The position numbers and the translations under genes were made by a program. From Shouchella miscanthi (lineage in GTDB: Bacteria > Bacillota > Bacilli > Bacillales > Bacillaceae_D): 64,000 nt of DNA. The notes under the pieces were generated by a model. It saw nothing but the letters and a program-made list of their open reading frames with translations. It made no database searches and was not told where the DNA came from. Where the stretch lies: positions 3,534,001-3,598,000 of the forward strand of contig NZ_CP042163.1 of NCBI RefSeq assembly GCF_007725405.1, read 5' to 3'. The stretch's first letter is position 1. The number at the start of each line of letters is the position of its first letter. This document shows positions 1-8,938 of the stretch, piece after piece.

Positions 1-491
1 TGAATATTATTAATGGTAAAGCGTCCTCCTTCTTTAAAGAAAGGAATGATAATTTCCCCATCAAAGTGCTTTTGTCCCATGGATTCAATTTTCGTTTTAA
101 TGGTTTCGGTTTCTAATGGATAATGTCCACGTAATGTTGAATCACCACGGCTAATAAGCAAATATGGAGTATTCTCCGCATCCGCAACTTCTTGTACACG
201 TTCCGCAATTTCTTCATGACATTGAATGGTTTCCTCTTCAGTAAAACCGCGTGAATTCGTTAATATAAAGAACATCGATTGATCTTCTTTGAAACCAGCT
301 TGAATCGATGCTTTCGTCCAATCTGTAAACACAGAAACGCCATGAACGGTTTGAATGCCTGTTGGATCGTCATCTAAGACAACAATCTTATATGGAGATG
401 CTTGTTGTTCTGCTTTAAGAAGTGACTGTATTTCATGGCGATCGACAGGCTTAATGCTTGCAAACGTCTCTTCCACATTTAACTGTTTCAT
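1..491 (-). CDS. Four-carbon acid sugar kinase (DUF1537), N-terminal part, cut by window edge
   Basis: The first 163 codons of a DUF1537 family kinase are present; the rest lies left of the window. Visible family motifs are LDDDPTG near residue 40, TNSRG near 82 and SRGDSTLRGHYP near 115. Known members phosphorylate 3-oxo-tetronate (or threonate/erythronate) with ATP in acid-sugar catabolism. The ATG at 491 overlaps the stop of the upstream dehydrogenase by 4 nt (ATGA), so the two are translationally coupled, and the kinase is the last visible gene of the GntP-dehydrogenase-kinase unit. Substrate is inferred only: a dehydrogenase next to a DUF1537 kinase is the arrangement of the L-threonate or D-erythronate pathways, but D-glycerate-type routes are not excluded. 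Confidence 0.88.
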   Translation of the reverse strand, partial: MKQLNVEETFASIKPVDRHEIQSLLKAEQQASPYKIVVLDDDPTGIQTVHGVSVFTDWTKASIQAGFKEDQSMFFILTNSRGFTEEETIQCHEEIAERVQEVADAENTPYLLISRGDSTLRGHYPLETETIKTKIESMGQKHFDGEIIIPFFKEGGRFTINNI

Positions 492-1393
492 TCGTTCTCC
501 TCCTTGCGCTGAACGATTACATTGGCTAGCTTTTCATAGTGTTGAACAATGCCACCGTGATCGATTGCTTGCTTCCCATCAGCACTTAATGAATGGAAAA
601 TCTCAAGCAATTGACTGGAAAGCGGTAATGGAACGTGCATTTCATGCGCAGTATTCATAACGTTCGTTAAATCCTTCATATTAATATCAATTCGACCACC
701 GGCGACAAAATTACGATCTAAAATCATCGGTATTTTTGCGTCCATCACGGTGCTACCAGCTAGACCACCACGAATCGCTTGATACATTTTTTCAATATCA
801 ATACCTGCCTTGGATGCCAATACAAGCGCCTCCGAAACAGCCGCAATGTTTAAATTAACAATAATTTGGTTTGCAAGCTTCGCTGTTGTTCCACACCCAG
901 CGTCCCCAACAAGAACAATATCTGTTCCCATCGCTTCTAGCACTGGTTTTGCTTGAGCAAAAACGTCTTCTTCTCCACCAACCATAATGGCAAGTGTTCC
1001 ATCAACGGCTTTAGGTTCTCCACCACTTACAGGGGCATCCAAGAAATGTACACCTTTTTCTGCTGCATGTGTCGCCATTTGCTTTGAATCAACAGGTGAT
1101 ACAGAGCTCATATCGACAATGATTAACCCTTTTTCTGCTCCTTCAATTACACCATTTACACCAAAAACAGCTGCGCGAACATGTTCACCTTTTGGTAACA
1201 TCGTAATAAGTACATCACTGTTTTCAGCTACTTCTTTTCCTGACGAAGCTGCAACGGCACCTTCAGCAGCGATTGCCTTTACTGCATCTTGATTAAGGTC
1301 AAATGCCGTTACGCTAAAACCAGCTTTTAATAAATTTCGCGTCATCGGCATACCCATAATACCTAATCCAATAAATCCTACACGTTTGTTCAT
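488..1393 (-). CDS. NAD(P)-dependent 3-hydroxyacid dehydrogenase (LtnD/GarR family)
   Basis: A 301-residue beta-hydroxyacid dehydrogenase. The N-terminal Rossmann fold carries GFIGLGIMGMPM at residues 6-17, followed by the family signature region DAPVSGGEPKA near 119 and the catalytic lysine region GCGTTAKLANQ near 167 (K173). Length matches tartronate semialdehyde reductase and L-threonate dehydrogenase. It lies between a GntP permease and a DUF1537 kinase; in that context oxidation of a four-carbon acid sugar at C2 to a 2-oxo (then 3-oxo) tetronate is the likeliest role, with 2-hydroxy-3-oxopropionate reduction as the alternative. Expressed leftwards with the kinase, which it overlaps by 4 nt. 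Specific substrate not decided by sequence. Confidence 0.88.
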   Translation of the reverse strand: MNKRVGFIGLGIMGMPMTRNLLKAGFSVTAFDLNQDAVKAIAAEGAVAASSGKEVAENSDVLITMLPKGEHVRAAVFGVNGVIEGAEKGLIIVDMSSVSPVDSKQMATHAAEKGVHFLDAPVSGGEPKAVDGTLAIMVGGEEDVFAQAKPVLEAMGTDIVLVGDAGCGTTAKLANQIIVNLNIAAVSEALVLASKAGIDIEKMYQAIRGGLAGSTVMDAKIPMILDRNFVAGGRIDINMKDLTNVMNTAHEMHVPLPLSSQLLEIFHSLSADGKQAIDHGGIVQHYEKLANVIVQRKEENE

Positions 1394-1448
1394 GTTTCTT
1401 CTCCACCTTTATCTCTGTTGTTAATTATTTATTTCTGTAAGTAAAGCC

Positions 1449-1479
1449 GGAAAAAACCAACTAAATAGTCGGTTTTTCC
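1449..1479 (-). terminator. Weak hairpin between permease and dehydrogenase genes
   Basis: On the minus strand a 6-bp stem (CCGACT/AGTTGG, one G-U pair) is followed by six Ts and sits in the 94-nt gap between the GntP gene and the dehydrogenase. It looks like an attenuating terminator that would lower expression of the two downstream enzymes rather than a full stop. Confidence 0.45.
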
Positions 1480-1487
1480 ATTGTCAT

Positions 1488-2852
1488 TTAAAGTCCTGGT
1501 AAGAATCCTGCGATTGCACTTAAGAAGAAAATAAAGGCAAGTGCCGTTACACCAGCAATGAATCCTCCTAGACTCCAAACACGAAGCGTTTCTGCAACGG
1601 ACAAACGCCCGAATTTAGACACTACCCAGAAGCCTGAGTCGTTCGGTAATGAAAGACCGATACCTCCCGCACAAATGGCAAGTCCAAGTAGAACTGGCGA
1701 CACACCTAAATCAATAGCCATCGGCCCTAATATACTCGCTGTTGTAACAAGAGCAACGGTTGCACTACCAAGAGAAGCTCTTAGGATTTGTGCAAAAACA
1801 AAACCTAATAATAGTGCAGGCATGTTCATCCCCTGCATAACACTAATCAACAGATCACCTAAACCTGTTTCTTGTACGACTCGTCCAAAAGCTCCACCAG
1901 CACCTGTAATTAAAACGACCATACCAGACGCTTCAAATGCTTGACGAAATACCGTTGGAGTTGATTCCTTAATGTATTTAGGCAAAACAAACATTGCGAC
2001 AACAACACTGATCAAAAGTGCCATGTTTTTATCGCCGATTGTTGCAAAGATCGTCGGAATGATCTGCTCTTGATCATTGCGGTAAATGACGTTATTAATT
2101 AACGTGTTGGATAAGATGAGTACAATCGGTAATGCGAGCATCGCGTATGAAAGCCAAGTCGGTATTTCACGTGATACTGTGTTATCGACGTTTTCAATAT
2201 CTTCAACTGCATCATCTAATCGATTACCATTTGGAATTCGTTTGCCGATAAACTTCCCGTAAAGAACACCACCTACTAACGTTGCCGGAATGGCTACTAG
2301 TAAACCGTAGAGAAAGAATATTCCTATGTCTGTGCCCATTTGGTCTGCAACAACTAATGGACCAGGAGTTGGAATAATTAAGCTATGTGAAACAATTAAG
2401 CCAATAGCAAGAATGGCTACAAAGGTCGCCAATGAAATCTTTGTTTTAATTGATAAGCTTTGTACAAGTTTATTTAAGATAATAAAGGCTGCATCAAAAA
2501 ATACTGGGATTGCAACAGTTGTAGCTGTAGCAGCCAATGCATATGGTGAATTTTTTATTCCGAATGCCCGCAACATAGAGCTAGCAATTTTCTCAATGGC
2601 ACCAGAGGCAGCAAGGAACTGACCAAAGATGATTCCAAGACCGATTAAGATCCCGACGCCTGTAAGAGTAGCACCAAACCCTTCTGCAACAACAGTCGGT
2701 ACATTACGTGTAGGAATGGCCGATACAAGACCAAGTCCAACAGCGATGACGAGTAACGAAATAAATGCATCCCATTTGAATTTCATAATAAGAATAAAGA
2801 GAATGATAAGAGCGACAACAAATCCGATAATTAATCCATTGCCAGTTAACAT
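1488..2852 (-). CDS. GntP-family acid sugar:H+ symporter
   Basis: A 454-residue, very hydrophobic protein of the gluconate permease (GntP) family, about 12-14 membrane segments, usual length for the family. Recognisable blocks are the N-terminal LLVIAVGLGLVSAIP, the PTPGPLVVADQMG segment near residue 165, and the C-terminal ASLGSATVALVTTASI and LPNDSGFWVVSKF (near 415) that are hallmarks of GntP/GntT proteins. It would import gluconate-like or tetronate acid sugars with protons. It lies 51 nt downstream of the RpiR regulator and precedes the dehydrogenase and kinase on the same strand, which supports an imported hydroxy-acid substrate for that enzyme pair. Confidence 0.92.
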   Translation of the reverse strand: MLTGNGLIIGFVVALIILFILIMKFKWDAFISLLVIAVGLGLVSAIPTRNVPTVVAEGFGATLTGVGILIGLGIIFGQFLAASGAIEKIASSMLRAFGIKNSPYALAATATTVAIPVFFDAAFIILNKLVQSLSIKTKISLATFVAILAIGLIVSHSLIIPTPGPLVVADQMGTDIGIFFLYGLLVAIPATLVGGVLYGKFIGKRIPNGNRLDDAVEDIENVDNTVSREIPTWLSYAMLALPIVLILSNTLINNVIYRNDQEQIIPTIFATIGDKNMALLISVVVAMFVLPKYIKESTPTVFRQAFEASGMVVLITGAGGAFGRVVQETGLGDLLISVMQGMNMPALLLGFVFAQILRASLGSATVALVTTASILGPMAIDLGVSPVLLGLAICAGGIGLSLPNDSGFWVVSKFGRLSVAETLRVWSLGGFIAGVTALAFIFFLSAIAGFLPGL

Positions 2853-2903
2853 GAGCCCACCTCATTAAAATGACTTTTTAATTGTTTTAGCGTTTGTAAA
2901 TCG

Positions 2904-3749
2904 TTATTTTTTCATGCGTGTGACGGCCAAACGGGACTGATTTATTTTTTGCTTGGCATCCTCACCTGCTTCAGCCGCAACTCGTGTATAAAGCGTATCC
3001 ATTAAAACGAGTTGAACGAGCCTTGAAATCATTGCATCTGATTGATGCTTCGTTTCATGAGCTTGAGTTAGAAAGACATTATCTGCAACACTTGCAATAC
3101 TTGAATGCTCATTTGCGGTAATTACAATAAGATAAGCCCCGTGTTTCTTTGCCATCTTTAACACTTCATATATATTTGTCGTTTCTCCAGAATGAGAAAT
3201 CGCCAGAATCACATCTTTATTCGTCATGTGGCTTGCATAAATTGCTTGATAATGCGGATCTTTAACTGAAAGTACATTCCCGCCTAAACGCATAAATTTG
3301 TGCGCACCGTCTTCAGCCATTGTGGCAGATAACCCCTGACCAAAGAAGTAAAGCCTGTTCGCTTCTATAATGGCTTGAACCGCTTCTTCCACACGTTCAT
3401 TTGAAAGCCTTTCTTTTGTTAAAGCCATGGCTTGAAAAACCTGATCGGCCATTTTTTCAAAAATAGTCTCTGCCATATCTTCTTTTGCAATATCAATAAT
3501 CTCTAAAGAAGACGGTTTCATATCAGCCATTTCTTGCGCTAACGCAACTTTAAGCTCTTGATAGGACTGATATTCAAGCTTTTTATACAAGCGAACGACA
3601 CTAGGTTCACTTACTTCACTTAGCATCGCAAGTTCTCCCATAGACAGAAGAAATGGTTTGTCCTGCACTTTTAACTGATGAATAATCTTTTCTTCAGTTG
3701 CCGTAAGCGATTTCTTTTTAAGCGTAATGCGTTCTTCAAACCGAAGCAT
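2904..3749 (-). CDS. RpiR-family transcriptional regulator (HTH + SIS)
   Basis: 281 residues. The N-terminal 75 residues form the HTH_6 domain (LSATEEKII..., SMGELAMLSEVSEPSVVRLYKK), and residues about 115-255 form a SIS sugar-phosphate binding domain (YFFGQGLSATMAEDGAHKF, ILAISHSGETTNIYEVL). RpiR proteins sense phosphosugars. The gene is divergent from the class II aldolase and upstream of the GntP permease. Two matching TGTAGT/ACTACA palindromes lie in the 160-nt divergent region, one 20 nt upstream of its own start and one over the aldolase leader, so autoregulation plus control of the whole locus is likely. Confidence 0.93.
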   Translation of the reverse strand: MLRFEERITLKKKSLTATEEKIIHQLKVQDKPFLLSMGELAMLSEVSEPSVVRLYKKLEYQSYQELKVALAQEMADMKPSSLEIIDIAKEDMAETIFEKMADQVFQAMALTKERLSNERVEEAVQAIIEANRLYFFGQGLSATMAEDGAHKFMRLGGNVLSVKDPHYQAIYASHMTNKDVILAISHSGETTNIYEVLKMAKKHGAYLIVITANEHSSIASVADNVFLTQAHETKHQSDAMISRLVQLVLMDTLYTRVAAEAGEDAKQKINQSRLAVTRMKK

Positions 3750-3768
3750 TCTCTTCCCTCCTCATTTC

Positions 3769-3786
3769 TGTAGTAATATTACTACA
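3769..3786. promoter_or_regulatory. Perfect 18-bp palindrome, candidate RpiR operator 1
   Basis: TGTAGTAATATTACTACA is a perfect palindrome 20 bp upstream of the RpiR start codon. Its TGTAGT/ACTACA arms are shared with the second site at 3876-3891. Inferred to be the autoregulatory operator. Confidence 0.6.
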
Positions 3787-3836
3787 TATGTAACGCTTAC
3801 ACAACAGGATTTTTTTCTTTTTCTACATAATTCGAC

Positions 3837-3865
3837 TTGATTTGTACAAAATAGAGGCTTATTAT
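3837..3865 (+). promoter_or_regulatory. SigA-type promoter of the aldolase gene
   Basis: TTGATT at 3837-3842, 17-bp spacer, TATTAT at 3860-3865. The predicted transcription start near 3872 places operator 2 directly over the start of the transcript. Confidence 0.6.
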
Positions 3866-3875
3866 GTGCTTAACA

Positions 3876-3891
3876 TGTAGTTTTAACTACA
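3876..3891. promoter_or_regulatory. Inverted repeat, candidate RpiR operator 2
   Basis: TGTAGTTTTAACTACA has 7-bp arms (TGTAGTT/AACTACA) around TT. It lies just downstream of the promoter -10 box and just before the AGGAGG at 3896, a position typical for a repressor that blocks transcription start. Confidence 0.6.
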
Positions 3892-3909
3892 AAGTAGGAG
3901 GAATTGGTA

Positions 3910-4746
3910 ATGTTTACTACAACAAAAGACGTTCTCGCTTATGCAGAGAAAACAAACACAGCCATTGCAGCATTTAATTGCTACAACGCCGAAACGATCC
4001 AAGCCGCTGTAAAAGCAGCAGAGAATCAACAGCAACCAGTCATTATAGCGTATGGGGAACGGTACAAAGAGTATATGAACTTAGAAGCTTTTGCTGCCTT
4101 TACCAAAGTGATTGCCGAACAAGCTTCCGTTGACGTGGCTCTTCACCTTGATCATAGCTATGAGTTTGAAACGATTCGTCGTGCTGTTCATGCTGGATTT
4201 ACATCGGTTATGTTCGATGGATCAGCTTTATCATTGGAAGAAAACATTAAACAGACAAAAGAAGTCGTTGATTTTGCACATGAACACGGGGTTGATGTTG
4301 AAGCAGAGATAGGCTCTATGCAAAAAGGTGCTTTCTCCGATGAAGAAGAAGGTGACGGTCGCTTAACAGATCCTGATGAAGCAGCAGATTTTGTTAAAAA
4401 AACAAATGTTGATTTTCTTGCCGCTTCTATTGGAACCGTTCATGGAATGTATGATGGTGACCCAGAGATTCGTTTAGATTTACTTGACGCTCTTAAAGAA
4501 AGAATTGATACTCCACTAGTTTTACACGGCGGTTCAGGAACACCTGAAAAGGAAGTACTTCAAGCTATTGAAAAAGGTATTCGCAAAATAAATGTCAATA
4601 CAGAAATATCTTTGACTGCTGTCGAAACCATTACTGAGACAGTAGACAAGAATCCAAAAGCACACTTAAGTGTCGTCATGGAAAACGCTCAAAAAGCAAT
4701 GAGTAACCATATGGAAAAGGTTGTTACACTTTATAAAAATAAATAA
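3910..4746 (+). CDS. Class II fructose-bisphosphate/ketose aldolase family protein
   Basis: 278 residues from ATG 3910, which has AGGAGG 8 nt upstream; an in-frame TTG at 3904 is too close to that site. Zinc-aldolase signatures: AFNCYNAE near 22, HLDHS near 80 (zinc histidines and catalytic Asp), EAEIG near 132, VHGMYDGDP near 178, VLHGGSGTP near 206 and INVNTE near 231. Members cleave ketose (bis)phosphates to DHAP or related products (FbaA, KbaY/GatY, IolJ types). It is divergent from the RpiR regulator and shares its operator, so it probably acts on a product of the acid-sugar pathway rather than being the glycolytic enzyme. Followed immediately by a terminator. Confidence 0.88.
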   Translation: MFTTTKDVLAYAEKTNTAIAAFNCYNAETIQAAVKAAENQQQPVIIAYGERYKEYMNLEAFAAFTKVIAEQASVDVALHLDHSYEFETIRRAVHAGFTSVMFDGSALSLEENIKQTKEVVDFAHEHGVDVEAEIGSMQKGAFSDEEEGDGRLTDPDEAADFVKKTNVDFLAASIGTVHGMYDGDPEIRLDLLDALKERIDTPLVLHGGSGTPEKEVLQAIEKGIRKINVNTEISLTAVETITETVDKNPKAHLSVVMENAQKAMSNHMEKVVTLYKNK

Positions 4747-4762
4747 GCTACAAAGAATGGAA

Positions 4763-4788
4763 GCGACCTAAAAAGGGTCGCTTTTTTT
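4763..4788 (+). terminator. Rho-independent terminator after aldolase gene
   Basis: GCGACC stem with GGTCGC, 7-nt loop, then seven Ts. It separates the aldolase from the germination operon. Confidence 0.9.
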
Positions 4789-4852
4789 AATGTATGTTTT
4801 CTTTTCGGTTCCACATAATAAGCTTTATTCAGGGAAAAGGAGGGTCAGTAGT

Positions 4853-6361
4853 ATGAGTAAATCAAAAGATTCCAAATCGGTTTATCTGCAGCCCGCCAAA
4901 GCTTTGGATAAGAAGATTGCGTACATTGAGCAGATTATAGGAAAGAGCGATGATCTCGTTCAGCGTCCATTTTCTTTTGGTAGTGATCATACAATTCCAG
5001 CTTCCCTTCTATACATAGATGGCTTAGTCGATGATCGCGCCTTACAGAAAATGATGGCTGGAGCGAAACAAACAGAGCCATCGGTAGAAAACCCTATTGA
5101 GGATATCCAACTTAGCTTAGAAGAAATCGGCCATACAGAAAAAGCATTAACGTATAACATCATCTTAGAAAAACTTTTAAAAGGAAATGCAATTTGCTTA
5201 ACGGAAGGTTCTTCTTCTGCCATTGCTGTCGCTATCCCTCAATTCTCAGAACGCACCGTCGCAGAACCGACTACTGAAACGGTTGTCAGGGGTCCTAGAG
5301 AAGGATTCGTGGAAAATATGAGAGTGAACACTTCATTAATTCGCAGACGATTATCGGATGAAAACCTTTGGATTGAATCTATGACCTTAGGCGAGCGCTC
5401 ACGAACAACGATATCCATTGCTTACGTAAATGGCATTGTCGATAAAACGTTGGTAAAAGAACTTTATAGTCGCTTAAAAAGAATTGACACAGACGGCATT
5501 CTAGAAGATGGCAGCTTAGAAGAATTGATTCAAGATTCTTTTTACACCCCTTTCCCTACCGTTTACACAACCGAGCGACCTGATACAGCTGCCGCACATT
5601 TATTAGAAGGTAAAATTGCCATTATTGTGGACGGCACACCGATGGTCATGATTGTCCCTGCGTTGTTTGTCCATTTTTTTCACAATACAGAAGACTACAC
5701 ACAACGATCCGATATAAGTACGTTAATTCGCATCCTTCGATTTGGTTGTATTTTAATCGCATTATTAGGGCCTTCCTTATATATTGCCGTAACAACCTTT
5801 CATCAAGAGCTCATTCCAACTGGCTTATTAGGTAATTTAGCTGCTCAGAGGGAAGGTACACCTTTCCCTACTTTCATTGAGACATTATTAATGGAGTTGA
5901 CGTTTGAAATTTTACGCGAAGCTGGTATTCGAATGCCTCAGCCTGTTGGTCAGGCGGTCTCGATTGTTGGCGCAATTGTCATTGGTCAAGCGGCTGTACA
6001 AGCTGGAATTGTATCTGCTGCCGTCGTAATTGTCGTTTCCATAACCGCTATTGCTGGCTTTGTGTTCCCAAGTTACAACATTGGCATCCCCATCCGCATT
6101 TTGCGTTTTGCTTTCATGGGACTCTCTGCTTCTTTTGGATTAGTCGGGATTTGCGTTGGGTTTACAGCACTTCTCCTGCACCTATCGAGCTTAAAATCAT
6201 TCGGAATTCCTTATATGCAAGGCTTCACACCATTTGTTTTAAAAAATCAACAAGATATGATCTTTCGAGCACCTAAATGGATGATGAAAGAACGCCCTAC
6301 ACCGGGAGATTCCCTTGATCGAGTAAGGAATCGAACAAAGCGCCCAAGCCCAGAGAAATAA
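4853..6361 (+). CDS. Spore germinant receptor A subunit (GerA family)
   Basis: 502 residues from ATG 4853, which has AAGGAGG 9 nt upstream; the frame is open further upstream but without a site. The long soluble N-terminal half (residues 1-270, with VSIAYVNGIVD-like segment TISIAYVNGIVDK) and the C-terminal membrane half (RILRFGCILIALLGPSLYIAVTTFH, RMPQPVGQAVSIVGAIVIGQAAVQAG) are typical of GerAA/GerKA. It sits in the inner spore membrane as part of a receptor for small-molecule germinants. First gene of an A-C-D-B-B operon. The germinant cannot be predicted. Confidence 0.95.
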   Translation: MSKSKDSKSVYLQPAKALDKKIAYIEQIIGKSDDLVQRPFSFGSDHTIPASLLYIDGLVDDRALQKMMAGAKQTEPSVENPIEDIQLSLEEIGHTEKALTYNIILEKLLKGNAICLTEGSSSAIAVAIPQFSERTVAEPTTETVVRGPREGFVENMRVNTSLIRRRLSDENLWIESMTLGERSRTTISIAYVNGIVDKTLVKELYSRLKRIDTDGILEDGSLEELIQDSFYTPFPTVYTTERPDTAAAHLLEGKIAIIVDGTPMVMIVPALFVHFFHNTEDYTQRSDISTLIRILRFGCILIALLGPSLYIAVTTFHQELIPTGLLGNLAAQREGTPFPTFIETLLMELTFEILREAGIRMPQPVGQAVSIVGAIVIGQAAVQAGIVSAAVVIVVSITAIAGFVFPSYNIGIPIRILRFAFMGLSASFGLVGICVGFTALLLHLSSLKSFGIPYMQGFTPFVLKNQQDMIFRAPKWMMKERPTPGDSLDRVRNRTKRPSPEK

Positions 6362-6377
6362 AAGGAGGTAGTGCACA

Positions 6378-7577
6378 ATGTCCTTAAAACGATTTTTCAT
6401 ACTCATACTTGTCATGTGCCTGCCACTTTCGGGGTGTTGGGATCGCTGGGAACTCAACGAATTGTCGCTAATTGTTGGCATGGCCATTGATAAAGATGAT
6501 GATGAGTATATCTTAACAATGCAAGCAATGAATCCAGCAGAAATTGCTTCTCAGGAAACAGGTAGAGGCTACGCTCAGGCGATGAATGTCCAGGAACGTT
6601 CAAAGACTATTCATGAATCTTTAAGAAAAATGGTGCAGAAATCACCACGTCGTGCATTTATCTCGCAATTAAAAGTATTAATTATAAGCGAAGAAGTGGC
6701 TAAAGACGGCTTAGAGAATGTGCTTGATTTCTTTTATCGTGACCACGAGTCCCGTTCTGATTATTACATTGTCATTGCCTATGACAACAATGCTTACGAC
6801 ATTCTGGATATTATTACACCTCTTGAAAATTTACCTTCACAAAATGCCTTTGATTCCATCACGTTTTCACTCCGATCCTATGGCGGAACGAAAGCGATCA
6901 CAATTGATGAACTATATCAAGAGATGATGGCAGAAGGTATTGAGCCATCCATTATGGGCATCACCGTTTCAGGTGATTTAGAAAAAGGACGCACAAAAGC
7001 GAACGCAGAGGTCAATTCCCCTCTCTCCATGCTTCATATTAATAAAGCTGCATTATTTAAAGAAAATAAGCTTGTTGGTTGGCTAGGTCAAAAAGATAGC
7101 AAAGGCCTTGATTACTTAACTCATGATGTAAGCGACAGTGTCGGTAGTTTCACATGCCCTGGTGGTGGTCAGATTGCTCTTGAAGTAAAAGATGTACAAA
7201 GACAACTAAAAACGGAAATTGACAACAACCAACCGAAAGCAAACTACAAATTTGACATTGAAGCAACTATCTCAGAAGTGGATTGCACAACGTTAAACCT
7301 TGCCCTGCCCTCATCTTATAAAAAAGTGGAGCAGCTAGCGAGCGATGAATTTAAAACAACGTTAAACAGCACCATCGAGAAAGTAAAAGAGCTTAATACA
7401 GACGTGTTTGGTATCGGTCAAAATATTTATCGTAACCACCCTAATTATTGGGAGGCACACCAAGATGAGTGGGACACATTATTTAAAGAACTTGAGGTCA
7501 ACATTGAGGTTGACATTCAACTGACTGATAGTGGAAGTATTGTGAATTCGTTTTTAAAGGAAGGTGACCAAAAATGA
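6378..7577 (+). CDS. Spore germinant receptor C subunit, lipoprotein (Ger(x)C family)
   Basis: 399 residues. A signal peptide ends in the lipobox LSGC (residues 17-20), followed by WDRWELNELSLIVGMAIDKD, the opening of every Ger(x)C protein. The body is the three-domain GerC fold, extracellular to the inner spore membrane, lipid-anchored. RBS AAAGGAGG lies 16 nt after the GerA stop. The 3' end overlaps the small D gene by 4 nt (ATGA). Normal family length. Confidence 0.95.
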   Translation: MSLKRFFILILVMCLPLSGCWDRWELNELSLIVGMAIDKDDDEYILTMQAMNPAEIASQETGRGYAQAMNVQERSKTIHESLRKMVQKSPRRAFISQLKVLIISEEVAKDGLENVLDFFYRDHESRSDYYIVIAYDNNAYDILDIITPLENLPSQNAFDSITFSLRSYGGTKAITIDELYQEMMAEGIEPSIMGITVSGDLEKGRTKANAEVNSPLSMLHINKAALFKENKLVGWLGQKDSKGLDYLTHDVSDSVGSFTCPGGGQIALEVKDVQRQLKTEIDNNQPKANYKFDIEATISEVDCTTLNLALPSSYKKVEQLASDEFKTTLNSTIEKVKELNTDVFGIGQNIYRNHPNYWEAHQDEWDTLFKELEVNIEVDIQLTDSGSIVNSFLKEGDQK

Positions 7578-7795
7578 TTGTCTTTCAACTGCTCTTATTA
7601 GCTGGTGTCGCCTTCCTTATCTATATCAGTCAGAGTAAGAAGTTAAAAGGTGATAAAAAAATGTCTATACTCTTTTTCACAATCCTTAGCATCGGTCTTT
7701 TTTACGGAACTACCTATATTTTACAAATTGAAATACCCAGCTTGGCAAATAAAATGACATCAATTGTAAAATCTCTTCAAGGAATGAAAACATGA
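7574..7795 (+). CDS. Small two-TM germinant receptor D-type subunit
   Basis: 73 residues with two predicted membrane segments (about 2-18 and 30-49) separated by a short basic loop (SKKLKGDKK). It overlaps both the C gene and the B gene by ATGA junctions, so it is translated as part of the receptor operon. D subunits of this kind (for example in gerK loci) are known small two-TM proteins that modulate receptor function. Assignment rests on size, topology and position more than on motif identity. Confidence 0.75.
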   Translation: MIVFQLLLLAGVAFLIYISQSKKLKGDKKMSILFFTILSIGLFYGTTYILQIEIPSLANKMTSIVKSLQGMKT

Positions 7796-8922
7796 GCAAA
7801 GAAAAACTAACAACCAATCAGTTTCGCATGCTTGTCTTATTTAGTACGTGTAGTACATCTCTTTTAAGCATGCCCTTGATCTTGGGCACTATGGTAGGAA
7901 GAGATGCTTGGTGGATTGTTATTTTCGGAACGCTCCTAGGACTGCCACATATTTTTTTATTTCAAATGCTGGCACGACGCTATCCTCAAAAAGATATTTT
8001 CGAAATAAGTCGAGATATTCTTGGTAACAAAGCTGGAGTTATCGTTGTTTTACTTATAACAGCACTTCCGCTACTAACTGTTTCGACAAAGTTACACTAC
8101 TCTCTCTCATTCATCAATAATCATCTGTTGCCTGAGACACCTTCCGCTATGGTGATGTTTATTAGCATGTCTATTGTTGCGATGGGCGTTTATTTAGGAA
8201 TTTGCACACTTGGACGCACAGCAGAAATGCTAAGCATTTTCTTTTTTATCCCTTTGTTTACGCTGTTTGTGCTAAAAGCATCCGATATTCATCTTGAATT
8301 TGTTTTACCCTTTTTTCGTGGAGAGCAAAATCAATATGTTGAAGCCATTCTGTTTTATTTAGCCATTACTGCGTGTAACAATTTTCTTATTTTAAGTATT
8401 TTCCCAAAGTATGTTTCTGACAAAAAGAGAGCGGGTCGAGCATTTTGGCAAGGACACGTACTCGCTTGCACCATTTTATTTCTCGTCACGCTCCTTTGTA
8501 TTTCTGTACTAGGGCCCGAATTAATGACTACTGCCTATTATCCGTTATTCGCATTGACTCAAAGGGTTTCATTCGGAAACTTTGCAGAACGTATTGAAGC
8601 ATTGTTAACAATTCTTTGGTTTATTACAATTTATTTCAAAATTTGCCTATACCTTTATGTCAGCGCTAAAGGGATTGGAAACATGTTTCAACTTAAGAAT
8701 ATAAAGCCACTTGTGTTGCCGCTCGCCCTTCTTTTCCTCTTCATACCGCTGCAAGCATTTGAAGATGCGGCTGCTGATTATGAGTTTTACATTGGCCCAG
8801 CGATGTGGCTTTCTCTCGGAATTGGTGGCATCTTACCGATTGTTCTTGTTCTTATAAGCTTCTTTACGTATAGAAGGAAGCGACCACTGAACGATTCTCA
8901 AAAGCCAAGCCAAGGATTATAA
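7792..8922 (+). CDS. Spore germinant receptor B subunit 1 (GerB family)
   Basis: 376 residues, about ten membrane segments, APC-superfamily fold. Opening KLTTNQFRMLVLFSTCSTSLLSMP and the GRDAWWIVIFGTLLGLP segment are typical of the endospore germination permease family, as is FERIEALLTILWFITIYFKI near 265-285. GerB subunits are thought to bind the germinant. It starts inside the D gene stop (ATGA) and is followed after 16 nt by a second B gene. Confidence 0.94.
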   Translation: MSKEKLTTNQFRMLVLFSTCSTSLLSMPLILGTMVGRDAWWIVIFGTLLGLPHIFLFQMLARRYPQKDIFEISRDILGNKAGVIVVLLITALPLLTVSTKLHYSLSFINNHLLPETPSAMVMFISMSIVAMGVYLGICTLGRTAEMLSIFFFIPLFTLFVLKASDIHLEFVLPFFRGEQNQYVEAILFYLAITACNNFLILSIFPKYVSDKKRAGRAFWQGHVLACTILFLVTLLCISVLGPELMTTAYYPLFALTQRVSFGNFAERIEALLTILWFITIYFKICLYLYVSAKGIGNMFQLKNIKPLVLPLALLFLFIPLQAFEDAAADYEFYIGPAMWLSLGIGGILPIVLVLISFFTYRRKRPLNDSQKPSQGL

Positions 8923-8938
8923 AGGAGGAATAAATAAA

